A DNA stretch of 64,000 nt from Thermodesulfobacteriota bacterium. Lineage in GTDB: Bacteria; Desulfobacterota_D; UBA1144; Nemesobacterales; CSP1-2. The translations under genes and the position numbers were made by a program. The stretch lies in assembly GCA_035559815.1 (NCBI GenBank), contig DATMAT010000042.1:21376-85375 (forward strand), in the 5' to 3' direction. The notes beneath the pieces were generated by a model, which worked only from the letters and a program-made list of their open reading frames with translations, searched no databases and had not been told where the DNA came from. The first letter of the stretch is position 1. Every line of letters begins with the position of its first letter. Positions 53,753 to 63,800 of the stretch are shown piece by piece.

Positions 53753-56700
53753 TCAGCCCTGGGAATTGAGTCTCAGTATCAGGTCTCCGGCGTCGATTCC
53801 GTCACCCTCAGACACCAAAATCTTCTGAACGACGCCGTCCTTTGGGGCCTTGATATTGGTCTGCATCTTCATCGCCTCGATGACGAAGAGTGGCTGTTCC
53901 CGGTGAACCTCGTCCCCTTCCCGGATAAAGAACTTTACTATCTTTCCGCTGAGCGGCGCCCCTACCTCATCCGGATTGCTGGTATCCGCCTTCGGCCTTC
54001 CCTCAATCACCTTGGCCGCCGCCGCTTTATCCGGAATCCTCACCGGACGGGGTTGTCCGTTCAATTCAAAGAGGAGCGGTCTCCTGCCGTCTGACTCCAG
54101 CTCTCCCACGGCGAAGAGCTTTACCAGGAGTGTTTTACCTTCCTCGATCTCGATCGAGGTCTCGTCTCCGGGCTCCATGCCATAGAAAAAGACCGTAGTG
54201 GGAACCACAGATGTATCGCCGTAGAGCGTGCGGTGTCGGTCAAACTCCTCAAATACCCCGGGATAAAGGAGAGCGGATATGAGGTCTTTCTCGCTAATCG
54301 GATGGCCGAGCTGTTTCTCCAGTCGTTTTGCCGTCTCGTCGAAATCGGCCGGGGGTATAAGCTCCCCCGGGCGAACCTCTATCGGCTTCTCCCCCTTGAG
54401 GATCGCCCTCTGCACCTCGGGTGGGAATCCTCCGGGTGTCTGCCCTAGATTTCCTCTCATCATATCCACCACCGATTCCGGGAAGCTGAGCTGGTCAGCT
54501 TTTTTGACTACGTCTTCGGTGGTAAGTTTGTTTTGCACTAAAAATAAGGCCAAATCTCCGACCACCTTGGACGACGGGGTAACCTTGATGATGTCCCCGA
54601 AGAGCTTGTTTACCTCGGCGAACATTCGCTTTATCTCCTCCCACTTGTCCCCTAATCCAAGGGCGCTGGCCTGAGCCCTCAGGTTCGTGTACTGGCCCCC
54701 GGGAATTTCGTAGAGATAAACATCGGCATTGGAGGTTTTCATGTCCCCCTCAAATGGCGCATAATATTCCCTGACCGCCTCCCAGTAAGCCGAGAGCTTG
54801 TGCAACCCCTCCACGTCTATCCCGGTGTCCCGTTCGGTGCCCTCAAGTGCAGCCACCACCGCGTTAAGGCTGGGCTGGGACGTCTGTCCGGACATGGTGC
54901 TTATGGCCAGGTCAACCACGTCTGCACCCGCTTCGGAGGCTTTTAGTACCGTGGCCTCGCCGTTACCGCTGGTAGCATGGGTGTGAAAATGTAAAGGCAG
55001 TCCGGTCTCTTCTTTAATTGCCTTTACCAGTTTCAAAGCGGCATAGGGCTTGCAAAGGCCGGCCATGTCCTTTATGGCGATGAAGTGAGCCCCCATACTG
55101 GCAAGCTCCTTAGCCAGGCCGACATAATAGTTCAGCGTGTATTTATCCCGTCTTGGATCGGTGATGTCCCCAGTGTAGCAAATAGCTGGTTCCACCACCT
55201 TGCCGGTGTCCATGGCGGTTTCTATGGCCACCTTCATGTTGGGAATCCAATTGAAGCAATCAAAGATACGGAATATATCTATTCCCGATGAAGCTGCTTC
55301 CTTGATGAACTCACGAACGACGTTATCCGGGTAGTTTGCATAGCCCACCGCGTTGGCACCGCGAATGAGCATCTGAAACATGGCATGGGGCATGGCCGCT
55401 CTAAGCCGGGCCAGTCTCTCCCATGGGCATTCCTTCAAAAAGCGCAGGCACACGTCAAATGTGGCCCCGCCCCACATCTCGTACGAGAAGAAGTTTCTAC
55501 CGAAGTAAGCCGTCGCTCTGGCTATTTTAAGTAGGTTGAAGGTTCTCATTCGGGTGGTGAGAAGGGATTGATGCGCGTCTCTGAACGTGGTATCGGTAAT
55601 CAGGAGTCGTTTTTGTTTGAGCACCCATTTAGCCAAGCCTTCTGGACCCTCCTTCTCGAAAACCCGTCGGTGTTCCGGAATCTCGACCGGGATGCCATCT
55701 ATCTCCGGAACCCGCGGTGTAAGCGGTGGGCGCTCGGCCCAACTGGCCGGCTTGGGCATAGCCCTGTTGACGGTGACGTCGCCAATGAAGTTTAGAATCC
55801 GGGTGGCCCGGTCCCTCGGCTCTTGGATCTCAAAGATCTCCGGATGTTCCTCGAGGAATGTAGTAGCGCACTCTCCTCTACGGAATACCGGGTGCCTGAT
55901 GACGTTTAGCAAAAATGGTATATTAGTTTTGACTCCCCGAATACGGAATTCCTGGAGTGCCCGGTCCATCTTGCTTATGCATTGCTCGAATGTTAGCCCC
56001 CAGGATGTAACCTTGACTAGCATGGAATCGTAGTACGGGGTGATTACCGCGCCGGTATAAGCGCTGGCGGCATCTAACCTTATTCCGAATCCGCCCGGAG
56101 AGCGGTAGGCAATGAGCCTTCCTATATCCGGCCTGAAGTTATTAGCCGGGTCCTCGGTGGTGATACGGCATTGAAGCGCAATGCCGCGGCTCCTGACCGG
56201 AGAGGCCTTGGAAATGCCTATTTCCGGGTCGGATAATTTGTATCCCTCGGCAATACGAATCTGTGACTGAACCAGGTCGATGCCGGTAATAACCTCGGTA
56301 ACCGTATGCTCCACCTGTATCCTGGTGTTCATCTCTATGAAGTAGAAGTTTCCTTCTTTGTCTACCAGGAATTCAACGGTTCCGGCGCTGGTATAATTGA
56401 CCGCCCTAGCAATGCTGAGGGCGGCCTCATACATCTTTTCCTTTAATTTAGGGTCGAGCGTGATGGCCGGGGCCAGCTCGGCAACCTTCTGATGCCTTCT
56501 CTGTACGGAGCAGTCACGCTCGAAGAGGTGAACCACGTTCCCGTATTGGTCCCCTAGAACCTGCACCTCGATGTGCTTGGGATTTTGTACATATTTCTCC
56601 AGTATTATGGCGTCGCTTCCGAAGGCGGCTCTGGCCTCGGAGCGGGCCTGGGCCAGGTTTTCGAGGAGTGATTTCCGGTCAAATACAGGCCTTATTCCCC

Positions 56701-57235
56701 TTCCCCCTCCGCCGTGTGCCGCCTTGAGCAGTATGGGGTAGCCATGTGCTTCGGCAAACTCGATAGCCTCCTCATCCCTGTTGATAAAACCCTCGGTGCC
56801 GGGCACGATGGGTATTCCTAAGCTAGCCGCCAGCCGCCTAGCCTCTGCCTTATCCCCCATTAGAGAAATGGAATCCGGGCTAGGACCGATGAAGGCAATA
56901 CCCGCTTCGATGCAGGCTTTTGCGAACTGGCTGTTCTCGGATAAAAAACCGTATCCGGGGTGGATGGCATCTACATTCTTGTCCTTAGCCAGGCGAATGA
57001 TTCCATTTATGTCCAGATAGGCCTCGACCGGCCCCTTATCTTTCCCTATCAGGTAAGCTTCGTCCGCCTTGTTTCGATGAAGAGAAAAGGCGTCTTCTTC
57101 CGAGTAGATGGCAACCGTGGTAATTCCCAGTTCGGTGCAGGCGCGGAAAACGCGTATGGCTATCTCGCCGCGGTTTGCGGCCATTACCCTTCGGAATGGT
57201 TTTATAATTCTCTTTTTCGGTCTCTGGCGGCTCAT
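53753..57235 (-). CDS. pyc: Pyruvate carboxylase
   Basis: A 1160-residue biotin enzyme that makes oxaloacetate from pyruvate, bicarbonate and ATP. The domains run in the usual order: biotin carboxylase (KAAHGGGGRGIR ATP loop, EMNTRIQVEHTVTE), carboxyltransferase (DTTFRDAHQSLLTTRMRTFN, MWGGATFDVCLRFLKE) and a C-terminal biotin carrier with Lys1123 in EAMKMQTN. It is a full-length single-chain form. GAGGGGT precedes the ATG. Together with ppc nearby it gives two routes to oxaloacetate, and its substrate is the product of lactate oxidation by lutABC. Confidence 0.97.
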   Translation of the reverse strand: MSRQRPKKRIIKPFRRVMAANRGEIAIRVFRACTELGITTVAIYSEEDAFSLHRNKADEAYLIGKDKGPVEAYLDINGIIRLAKDKNVDAIHPGYGFLSENSQFAKACIEAGIAFIGPSPDSISLMGDKAEARRLAASLGIPIVPGTEGFINRDEEAIEFAEAHGYPILLKAAHGGGGRGIRPVFDRKSLLENLAQARSEARAAFGSDAIILEKYVQNPKHIEVQVLGDQYGNVVHLFERDCSVQRRHQKVAELAPAITLDPKLKEKMYEAALSIARAVNYTSAGTVEFLVDKEGNFYFIEMNTRIQVEHTVTEVITGIDLVQSQIRIAEGYKLSDPEIGISKASPVRSRGIALQCRITTEDPANNFRPDIGRLIAYRSPGGFGIRLDAASAYTGAVITPYYDSMLVKVTSWGLTFEQCISKMDRALQEFRIRGVKTNIPFLLNVIRHPVFRRGECATTFLEEHPEIFEIQEPRDRATRILNFIGDVTVNRAMPKPASWAERPPLTPRVPEIDGIPVEIPEHRRVFEKEGPEGLAKWVLKQKRLLITDTTFRDAHQSLLTTRMRTFNLLKIARATAYFGRNFFSYEMWGGATFDVCLRFLKECPWERLARLRAAMPHAMFQMLIRGANAVGYANYPDNVVREFIKEAASSGIDIFRIFDCFNWIPNMKVAIETAMDTGKVVEPAICYTGDITDPRRDKYTLNYYVGLAKELASMGAHFIAIKDMAGLCKPYAALKLVKAIKEETGLPLHFHTHATSGNGEATVLKASEAGADVVDLAISTMSGQTSQPSLNAVVAALEGTERDTGIDVEGLHKLSAYWEAVREYYAPFEGDMKTSNADVYLYEIPGGQYTNLRAQASALGLGDKWEEIKRMFAEVNKLFGDIIKVTPSSKVVGDLALFLVQNKLTTEDVVKKADQLSFPESVVDMMRGNLGQTPGGFPPEVQRAILKGEKPIEVRPGELIPPADFDETAKRLEKQLGHPISEKDLISALLYPGVFEEFDRHRTLYGDTSVVPTTVFFYGMEPGDETSIEIEEGKTLLVKLFAVGELESDGRRPLLFELNGQPRPVRIPDKAAAAKVIEGRPKADTSNPDEVGAPLSGKIVKFFIREGDEVHREQPLFVIEAMKMQTNIKAPKDGVVQKILVSEGDGIDAGDLILRLNSQG

Positions 57236-57266
57236 ATTTACCCCTCTGATTTAATAGATGCGTAAT

Positions 57267-57295
57267 GTATGGGCGACCCGGCGGGTCGCCCATAC
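57267..57295. repeat. 29-nt palindrome upstream of pyc
   Basis: The arm GTATGGGCGACCC and its exact reverse complement enclose GGC. It lies 32-60 bp before the pyc start, so a hairpin would be in the pyc leader or promoter region. Confidence 0.85.
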
Positions 57296-57415
57296 TGTGT
57301 TTGCTTTGTATCTTGCAAAGGCAAAATATCAGATTACTTTAGGCAAATTATTATACAGTTTTTAATTGCATTTGAAAGTTGATGGAGGTTGGATAGCCCC
57401 TATCAGATGGAATAT

Positions 57416-57646
57416 CTATCTAAGTATTTTCAATAGCACAAGCACCGCCGATGTGAAACCGATTATGACCAGGACCTGCATAATCAGTACCTTCACATCC
57501 AGTGAATAATAGGTCGCATCAGGCGGAGAAAGAATAAATCCGTACTCTCTGGGAAAAGCACCTTCTCCGTTGTAGTGGATTATCCATGGCGGAAAAATAA
57601 AAGAGATAAGGATAATTATCAAGCAGGCCAATATAATCCCTCTCAT
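57416..57646 (-). CDS. Small two-segment membrane protein
   Basis: A 76-residue protein with hydrophobic segments at residues 4-20 (IILACLIIILISFIFPP) and about 52-73 (VLIMQVLVIIGFTSAVLVLL), joined by an aromatic loop (GFILSPPDATYYS). I do not recognise a family. It follows the M50-CBS protease gene by 24 bp on the same strand, so they may form an operon and it could be a substrate or partner. There is no strong ribosome-binding site. Confidence 0.55.
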   Translation of the reverse strand: MRGIILACLIIILISFIFPPWIIHYNGEGAFPREYGFILSPPDATYYSLDVKVLIMQVLVIIGFTSAVLVLLKILR

Positions 57647-57670
57647 ATTTTAATTCCCTCTGGGCTTTTA

Positions 57671-58777
57671 CTATATGATATTTCTATCAAAATCTGCTCT
57701 ATCTTTACCCAGTGCGCTCTGTATCATGATGAACTCGCTTATGTTTTCCGGCGTCACAATCCCGACTAATCGGCCATTATGTACTACCGGAAGAGTGCGG
57801 CAACTGCCGCTCTGAAGACGCACGAACACACTTTCTAGCATCTCCGAGGAATCAATCAGGTGAAAGTCTTTTCGCATAACATCCTTCACCGGGGTCTCCC
57901 TACCGTGCTGGTTTAATGCCCCAATCAAATCGCCTTGAGTTAATATTCCCACCACCCGCCCGTCCTCTACCACCGGAAAATCCTGCTGTGAGCCAGATAG
58001 TATCAAGCCTACGGCATGGGCCAATTGGTCGTCAGGGCCGAGCGTGCGGAAATCGGTTATCATAGCCCGGCTCACCGGTATACCACCGAGCGTAAACCTT
58101 ATTTGAGTTATACTGGCCTCCTGGGCCGCTCCTATCCATACGAAGAGGGCTATGAACAGAAGAAATGGATTGCTGAAAAGGCCGATGAACCCGAATATAA
58201 AGGCTATGCCTTGTCCCAGGGTGGCAGCAATCTGGGTCGCCCTTACATAGTTCATCCTCATTGCCAGAATTGCCCGTAGCACTCGCCCACCATCCATGGG
58301 AAATGCGGGAATCATGTTGAATAAAACGAGGAAGATGTTCACAATCAGAAGGCGCTCTATAAAAGAGCCGCTGGTCATGCTGAGCTTATCCAAAGGCTCA
58401 AAGCCGCCGGTTGACCGAATCCAGATAAATAGAATTATCGCTATCACAACGTTGACCGCCGGGCCAGCAAGGGCTACCCAAAGCTCTTGTCCGGGCTCGT
58501 CGGGCATCCGCTCCAGCCGGGCCACCCCTCCTATCGGCAGCAAAGTAATGTCCCGGGTTTTTATTCCATACCTCTTGGCTGTCAGGGCGTGCCCGAACTC
58601 ATGGAGGACAACACAGCCGAATATGGCCAGTGTAAAGATTACCCCGATTACGGTCGTTGCCAGGTTTTGACCCTGTGTCCAATGGGCAAGCACTACCCAG
58701 CCTATTATAAGTAGGAAGGTGGCGTGTATGTATACACCTATTCCGGCGAACTCTCCTACTTTCCATGACCACTTCAC
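57671..58777 (-). CDS. M50 site-2 protease with two CBS domains
   Basis: A 368-residue membrane zinc protease. HEFGH (His59, Glu60, His63) lies in the second membrane segment, and NMIPAFPMDGGRVLRAIL gives the third ligand. After six membrane segments comes a pair of CBS domains (residues about 240-360), with DFPVVEDGRVVGILTQGDLI and RTLPVVHNGRLVGIVTPENI. CBS pairs usually bind adenine nucleotides, so proteolysis may respond to energy state. The start is a GTG with CGGAGGA 7 nt upstream. It is unlike the short YwhC-type protease at 34954, which lacks CBS domains. Confidence 0.93.
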   Translation of the reverse strand: MKWSWKVGEFAGIGVYIHATFLLIIGWVVLAHWTQGQNLATTVIGVIFTLAIFGCVVLHEFGHALTAKRYGIKTRDITLLPIGGVARLERMPDEPGQELWVALAGPAVNVVIAIILFIWIRSTGGFEPLDKLSMTSGSFIERLLIVNIFLVLFNMIPAFPMDGGRVLRAILAMRMNYVRATQIAATLGQGIAFIFGFIGLFSNPFLLFIALFVWIGAAQEASITQIRFTLGGIPVSRAMITDFRTLGPDDQLAHAVGLILSGSQQDFPVVEDGRVVGILTQGDLIGALNQHGRETPVKDVMRKDFHLIDSSEMLESVFVRLQSGSCRTLPVVHNGRLVGIVTPENISEFIMIQSALGKDRADFDRNII

Positions 58778-58869
58778 TAAAGTATCCTCCGTTCGAATTC
58801 AAATGGCATGTGTATTAAGTAAATAATAGTGTAGCTTGAGCAAACCATATATTAAACGTGATGAGGACT

Positions 58870-59136
58870 TTAATCGAAGTCAAAGAGGTCACCCCAGAAT
58901 GACTTCTTCTTACGCCTGTAGGGCTCACGTTCGTATTCTTCCCTGCTTTCCCGTTCATATCCCTTCCTACTATAACCTTCTCTACGCTCTGCGTAAGAAG
59001 TAGATTCCATCCTTTCGATGATCTTATCAAGCTCACCCCGATCCAGCCATACTCCCCGACATTGAGGACAATAATCGATCTCAACCCCTTGCCTCTCTGA
59101 CATTTTCAATTCGATATTACAGGATGGACATTTCAT
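58870..59136 (-). CDS. Small TFIIB-type zinc ribbon protein
   Basis: A protein of about 88 residues. The zinc ribbon MKCPSCNIELKMSERQGVEI with DYCPQCRGVWLDRGELDKI (two CxxC pairs) matches the zf-TFIIB family of small proteins. The rest is a charged Tyr/Arg/Glu-rich tail that ends WGDLFDFD. An ATG 4 codons earlier (59148) contains GGAGG as part of its own codons, which would serve as ribosome-binding site for the ATG at 59136, so I use 59136. Function is unknown. Confidence 0.8.
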   Translation of the reverse strand: MKCPSCNIELKMSERQGVEIDYCPQCRGVWLDRGELDKIIERMESTSYAERREGYSRKGYERESREEYEREPYRRKKKSFWGDLFDFD

Positions 59137-59320
59137 TTTAACCTCCATAAAGAAATCAGTATATTATGATATTAAAATATAATAACATACTAGAATTTAA
59201 GAATTGGCTCTCATCAGCTAATATGCTATGTAAGCACCGGTTTCTTTTAATTTTAACCAAGTTGAACATAGGACTGCGAGCACCGATTTCCAAGACCAAA
59301 GTAAAGAACCGAGCACTACA

Positions 59321-62104
59321 CTAGCCCGTGTTCTTCATACCGGCGGCAATGCCGTTTATGCTGAGTTTAAGGTTCTCGATGAGCTTGACTTCTTCTTCCT
59401 TCTCAAAGTCTCCCTTGTTCAGCCTTCTTAAAAGCCCCACCTGGATGTAGCTCAGGGAATCTATATAAGGATTTCTCAACTCGATCGTTTTCTGAAGAAA
59501 CGGGTTATTGTCCAGTATTTTTTCCTGTTCGGTAATCTTGAGCACTACCTCCTCCAGCAACCTATAGTCGTTTCTTATCTGCTCGAATATTCTCCTGCCT
59601 ATCTCTCTCGGGCTCACCAGGAAAGAGTATTCGAGTGCAATCCACATATCCGCCTTGGCCATAGTTATCTGCACGTTATCTATGAAGGAACGGAAGAACC
59701 TCCAGTTTCCGTACATCTCCTTCAGCATCTTTAGGTTATGGCCGGGATTCCTGCCCGCAAACGCATGGAGTGAAGAACCCACCGAGTATAAACCGGTTAG
59801 AAGATGTCGATTCTGGGTCCAGCTAAAAACCCAGGGGATTGCCCTCAGGTCCTCGATTCGCTCGCTCTGCTTCCTCTTGGCCGGGCGGGAGCCTATGTGC
59901 ATCTGCTCTATCATGGAAATAGGCGTAGCCTGCCGGAAATAGGCATAAAAATCGGGGTCCTCGTAAACCAGAGCCCTCCAGATCCTCCTGGCGTTCTCCG
60001 AAACCTCCTCCATCACCTCTTCCCATTCCGGTTTTATCTCCCTCTGTTCGAGACTTACCTGGACCACCGCCGAGGTTATAAGCTCGAAGTTGTCCTCGGC
60101 GATCTCCGGAAGGGAATAGTTGCTATAAATGACCTCTCCCTGCTCGGTTATTTTTATGAGTCCGTCCACCGTTCCGGGAGGACGGGCCAGTATCGCCCGG
60201 TTTGTGGGACCGCCCCCCCTGCTCACGCTCCCACCCCTGCCGTGAAATAGTTTCTGTCTCAGTCCAAACTGGTCTGCTAACTCTTTCAACGCCCTTTGAA
60301 CCTTGTGGCTCTCCCAACTGGCGCAGAGAAGCCCTCCGTCTTTGCCGCTGTCCGAGTAGCCGATCATAATCTCGGAAATACCGCCTCGGGCGTTTAGATG
60401 CCTGGCATAAATGGGGTGTGAATAAAGCTTTCGCATTATATCCGGGGCGCGCTTGAAGTCATCTATAGTCTCGAATAGCGGTACGATATTCAATCTGCTG
60501 ACGATGTTGTCTCTATCGGTGAAATATAGCCCGGTTTCTTTTGCCAGTAGTAGCACTTCCAATATGTTACTGGCATCGTGGGTCATGCTTATTATATAGG
60601 TGTCGACCGCCTCCGGGCTAATCTCCTCGAGAGAACGCCTCACCCATATCAAGGTTTCCAATATCTCTTTTGTCTCTTCCGATAGGTCGAGCCAATGAGG
60701 AATGAGAGGACGCGGGTTTTCCAGCTCTCTGGCCAGCCACTCGAATCTTTCTTCCTCTCCCATATCCTTATAGCTAACCAATCCCATTCGCTCGGTGATT
60801 TCGGAGATAGCCGAAGAATGGAGCGAACTATGCTGTCTTATATCCAGCTTGGCCAGGTGAAAACCAAAGAGCTGGACAAGACGGATTAGCTTCCTCAGCC
60901 TGGAGTCGGCCAGACGCCCCCCCTTGTTCTCCCGGAGACTGGTATCCATGACGTATAAATCCTCGAGGAATTCTTCCTTTTTCCGGTAATAATAACCGGA
61001 GTAGGTTCTTCTGTTCTCGTTCACTTCCATGGTGTTAAGGAGCTTTTTATGCACATATTCAAGCTTCATCCGGTAAAATTCGGCCGGATTTTTTATATCC
61101 ACATCCTCCGGTATTAAGTCTCTATCCTTTTCCAAAGATTCAATCAGTTGAGGACTAACCCGGGCTATTTTAGCCGACGAGCTAAGCTGGCGACTTATAT
61201 TTTTCACCTCCTCGATATACCTCTCCAAAGCGAGCCTCTTCTGCATCCGGAGCACTTCATAGGTTACTTTATGGGTCACGTAAGGGTTACCGTCCCGGTC
61301 GCCCCCGACCCAAGAGCCGAATTTGATGAAGTTGGGAACCTTGATTCTTTCCGTCCCATAGTGCCTTCTTATCTGGTCCTCCAACTCGCGGTACATCTCG
61401 GTAAGGGCGTCGAATATGGTCTCTTTGAAGTAGTAGAGTATGTTTCTAGCCTCGTCCAGGGGGGAGATCTTATAGGGCGGAACCTCTTCCGTCTGCCATA
61501 AACTGACGATTTCGGCAAGTATCTCCTTCTCTATCTTCGTCCTTTCATCCGGGGTGAGAACAGGGTTTTCAATCTCACCCAGAAGGGCCGAGATAAGGCG
61601 ATACTTCTCCAGGACTATATGACGATTCACTTCGGTGGGATGGGCAGTGAGCACAAGCTCTATGGATGTTCTTTTGAGCAGTTCATGAAATCGATCATAC
61701 CCTATTCCCATTTCCTTTAGCTTGTTTAATAAACTCTCTATCGAGCCCTCTCCGGAATCGGCTATATCCGAAATAAACTTATATTCACGCCTTCTCCTTA
61801 TCTGATGGTTCTGCTCGGCGATGTTAACCAGCTTGAAATAAAGCGTAAAAGCGCGGGCGACTTTGTAAAGCTCATCATAGCTTAGGCTGCGGATGATGGA
61901 AACAAGCTCCTCCTTGAGGTCACGCACATAATCCCTCCTCATTTCTTTGGTGAGGAACCTCATTCTCTCGACGATATCGAATATCCTTTTCCCCTCCTGC
62001 TCTATGAGTACTTCGCCCAGAAGGTTCCCTAAAAAACGAACATCACTTCGTAAGGGCTTTTCCTTATCGAGAGTGTTTTGATCAATCCCCATTTTGGATT
62101 TCAT
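59321..62104 (-). CDS. ppc: Phosphoenolpyruvate carboxylase
   Basis: A 927-residue enzyme that carboxylates phosphoenolpyruvate to oxaloacetate. The catalytic His is in LVLTAHPTEVNRHIVLEKY, VGGDRDGNPYVT binds substrate, and FHGRGGSVSRGGGPTNRAI is the mobile loop with catalytic Arg. SDSGKDGG and the C-terminal RNPYIDSLSYIQVGLLRRL region, with SINGIAAGMKNTG at the end, are intact. It is slightly longer than the E. coli enzyme. It is divergent from the nitroreductase gene. Confidence 0.97.
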   Translation of the reverse strand: MKSKMGIDQNTLDKEKPLRSDVRFLGNLLGEVLIEQEGKRIFDIVERMRFLTKEMRRDYVRDLKEELVSIIRSLSYDELYKVARAFTLYFKLVNIAEQNHQIRRRREYKFISDIADSGEGSIESLLNKLKEMGIGYDRFHELLKRTSIELVLTAHPTEVNRHIVLEKYRLISALLGEIENPVLTPDERTKIEKEILAEIVSLWQTEEVPPYKISPLDEARNILYYFKETIFDALTEMYRELEDQIRRHYGTERIKVPNFIKFGSWVGGDRDGNPYVTHKVTYEVLRMQKRLALERYIEEVKNISRQLSSSAKIARVSPQLIESLEKDRDLIPEDVDIKNPAEFYRMKLEYVHKKLLNTMEVNENRRTYSGYYYRKKEEFLEDLYVMDTSLRENKGGRLADSRLRKLIRLVQLFGFHLAKLDIRQHSSLHSSAISEITERMGLVSYKDMGEEERFEWLARELENPRPLIPHWLDLSEETKEILETLIWVRRSLEEISPEAVDTYIISMTHDASNILEVLLLAKETGLYFTDRDNIVSRLNIVPLFETIDDFKRAPDIMRKLYSHPIYARHLNARGGISEIMIGYSDSGKDGGLLCASWESHKVQRALKELADQFGLRQKLFHGRGGSVSRGGGPTNRAILARPPGTVDGLIKITEQGEVIYSNYSLPEIAEDNFELITSAVVQVSLEQREIKPEWEEVMEEVSENARRIWRALVYEDPDFYAYFRQATPISMIEQMHIGSRPAKRKQSERIEDLRAIPWVFSWTQNRHLLTGLYSVGSSLHAFAGRNPGHNLKMLKEMYGNWRFFRSFIDNVQITMAKADMWIALEYSFLVSPREIGRRIFEQIRNDYRLLEEVVLKITEQEKILDNNPFLQKTIELRNPYIDSLSYIQVGLLRRLNKGDFEKEEEVKLIENLKLSINGIAAGMKNTG

Positions 62105-62474
62105 AACCGAACCTTCACTGTAGCTGCTTAGCCAGTATAGTCGCGCATTGAGTTTTCAGTAAATATCATTCACTATCCGCTTCTTTTTCAAGATTACTTA
62201 CATCTCTTAATACAAATATCATACCCGATACTGTTTATGAGATTTCAATAATGGACTTGCTAACCAACTTAATAAAGGCAAACAAGGAAACCCTTTTATA
62301 AATCAACTAATTTTCAATTCCTCTTCGGCCAATTTCCTATGCAGTTTATTATGCAACTAGCTCAGGTCCATTCCTGATTCATCATAAATTCAGATTTCCT
62401 ACTTGACATATATATATTAATGTTCTAATGTAAGAATATATTTTACTTCTAACTTGTAAAGGAGGTATGAAGAA
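62105..62474. other. 370-bp divergent promoter region
   Basis: AT-rich spacer between ppc and the nitroreductase gene. Apart from the promoter and dyad near 62403-62441 and a strong ribosome-binding site (AAAGGAGGT, about 62458-62466), I see no gene, hairpin or repeat in it. The promoter of ppc must lie in its left part but no clear consensus stands out. Confidence 0.5.
62403..62431 (+). promoter_or_regulatory. Strong promoter of the nitroreductase gene with overlapping dyad
   Basis: A perfect TTGACA (62403-62408) and TAATGT (62426-62431) are 17 nt apart. An inverted repeat with ends ATATATT and AATATAT spans the -10 box, and a shorter TTCT/AGAA pair lies inside it. This layout suits a repressor site over a strong promoter, but the regulator is not in the window. 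Confidence 0.5.
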
Positions 62475-63503
62475 ATGAGTGAGCTAATCTCTGATGTAAT
62501 GCCTAATGCTCAAGAAGTAAAACCTCTGGATACACTGGAGGCAATAGGGCTGAGAAGGTCTATAAGGTGGTATGAGCCTAATAAGCCTGTTGAAAAATGG
62601 AAGGTACAGGCTATGCTTGAGGCAGCTCGGCTTGCACCCACTGCCGGTAACTACAACGGGCAACGGGCTATCGTCTGTTACCGAGATGAAGACCCTGATA
62701 TCTGGGAATTCATATCCGATTGGAGTCAAATTACCACGCAAATGGCACCGATACTTATGTTCTGGTGCTACGATTTAGCCGCCTATGATATACAAGGCCA
62801 GCAACTCCATGACCTGATGAGAACCGGAGCACTGGATAAGGCGCACGGTTGGGAATATGACCGGGTATCAAAGCTATTTCCTCTTCCCGCTCTACTTCCA
62901 GACTTCATTCTTCATCGGCTTGCTGCCATCGACTTGGGCAACGCTTTGCAGAACGCAATAATAACGGCGACCGCCTTAGGACTTGGAACCTGTCTAAACG
63001 GAGCAAGCGGCGGCGCTAGAAGGAACGTGAAAAAGTATTTTAACCTTCCCGATTCTTATGTCTTTTGCTGGCTGCTCACGGTGGGCTATCCCGCTGAGAG
63101 AATTGATGGTGGTGGAGCAAGGGGTAGACCGCCATTTGAGACAATGTTCTTCGAAAGAAAAGTGGGTAATCCCTTCAAAAGAGATGAGAAGGTGGTTGAT
63201 CTACTCAAAGAACTTAAATTGATACAGCCGCCTGGTCCTCTTCCAGGAAGATTAGAGGAGATAAACAAGTTGACAAAGAGGTTTGGTCTTGGAGACGAAT
63301 GGCTTACCGACTGGAAACTTGAACCATCACAGCTCGATAACGACAAATTGGCCGTCGATAAAAGACCAAAGGAACTTAGCAAAGACGAATTCGACAAGAC
63401 AGTGCCCTCGGATGTCAAAGTGGAGTTTCAAGTGCATCCAACCGTAAAAAGAGAGATCCTAGACCAGTATAGAAAGGAAAAGGGCATAAGCGCAGATGAC
63501 TAG
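62475..63503 (+). CDS. Nitroreductase-family flavoprotein
   Basis: A 342-residue protein. The nitroreductase fold is indicated by IGLRRSIRWYEPNKPVEKWK at the start, EAARLAPTAGNYNGQ (FMN contact), and DLGNALQNAIITATALGLGTC, with VGYPAE near residue 215. About 125 residues follow the core and are unlike the standard family (from about residue 220), with GDEWLTDWKLEPSQLDNDKL as a highlight. It likely uses FMN and NAD(P)H in the cytoplasm; the substrate is unknown. It has a consensus promoter and ribosome-binding site, suggesting strong expression, and a small gene follows. Confidence 0.85.
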   Translation: MSELISDVMPNAQEVKPLDTLEAIGLRRSIRWYEPNKPVEKWKVQAMLEAARLAPTAGNYNGQRAIVCYRDEDPDIWEFISDWSQITTQMAPILMFWCYDLAAYDIQGQQLHDLMRTGALDKAHGWEYDRVSKLFPLPALLPDFILHRLAAIDLGNALQNAIITATALGLGTCLNGASGGARRNVKKYFNLPDSYVFCWLLTVGYPAERIDGGGARGRPPFETMFFERKVGNPFKRDEKVVDLLKELKLIQPPGPLPGRLEEINKLTKRFGLGDEWLTDWKLEPSQLDNDKLAVDKRPKELSKDEFDKTVPSDVKVEFQVHPTVKREILDQYRKEKGISADD

Positions 63504-63556
63504 CTTGGATTTATAAACTCAACAAAGCTTAACAATAAGGAGGTTAAAAAAGAGTC

Positions 63557-63751
63557 ATGGCTACCGTAACAATACAAATACCCGACCCAATATTCGAGAT
63601 AATAAAGCAGAGGGCAGAGGATACAAAATCAACCCCCGAGGCCATTATCGCCACGAACGTCGTACTTGTTTTCTCCGCGGCCCGATATGACCGGTCAAAA
63701 TGGCTGAAAAACCAGCCTAACCCTGATGACCATACTGCACCCTGGACCTAA
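63557..63751 (+). CDS. Small hypothetical protein
   Basis: A 64-residue protein with AAGGAGG 11 nt before its ATG. The first half, VTIQIPDPIFEIIKQRAEDT, looks like a small beta-helix element as in ribbon-helix-helix proteins, though this resemblance is weak; the second half (RSKWLKNQPNPDDHTAPWT) is polar. It lies between the nitroreductase and the probable acyl-CoA synthetase and may be part of their operon. Confidence 0.6.
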   Translation: MATVTIQIPDPIFEIIKQRAEDTKSTPEAIIATNVVLVFSAARYDRSKWLKNQPNPDDHTAPWT

Positions 63752-63800
63752 ATATTCCATTCCAGATGGGAAAGAGGGCTATAAGCTAAAATCTGTTTTT

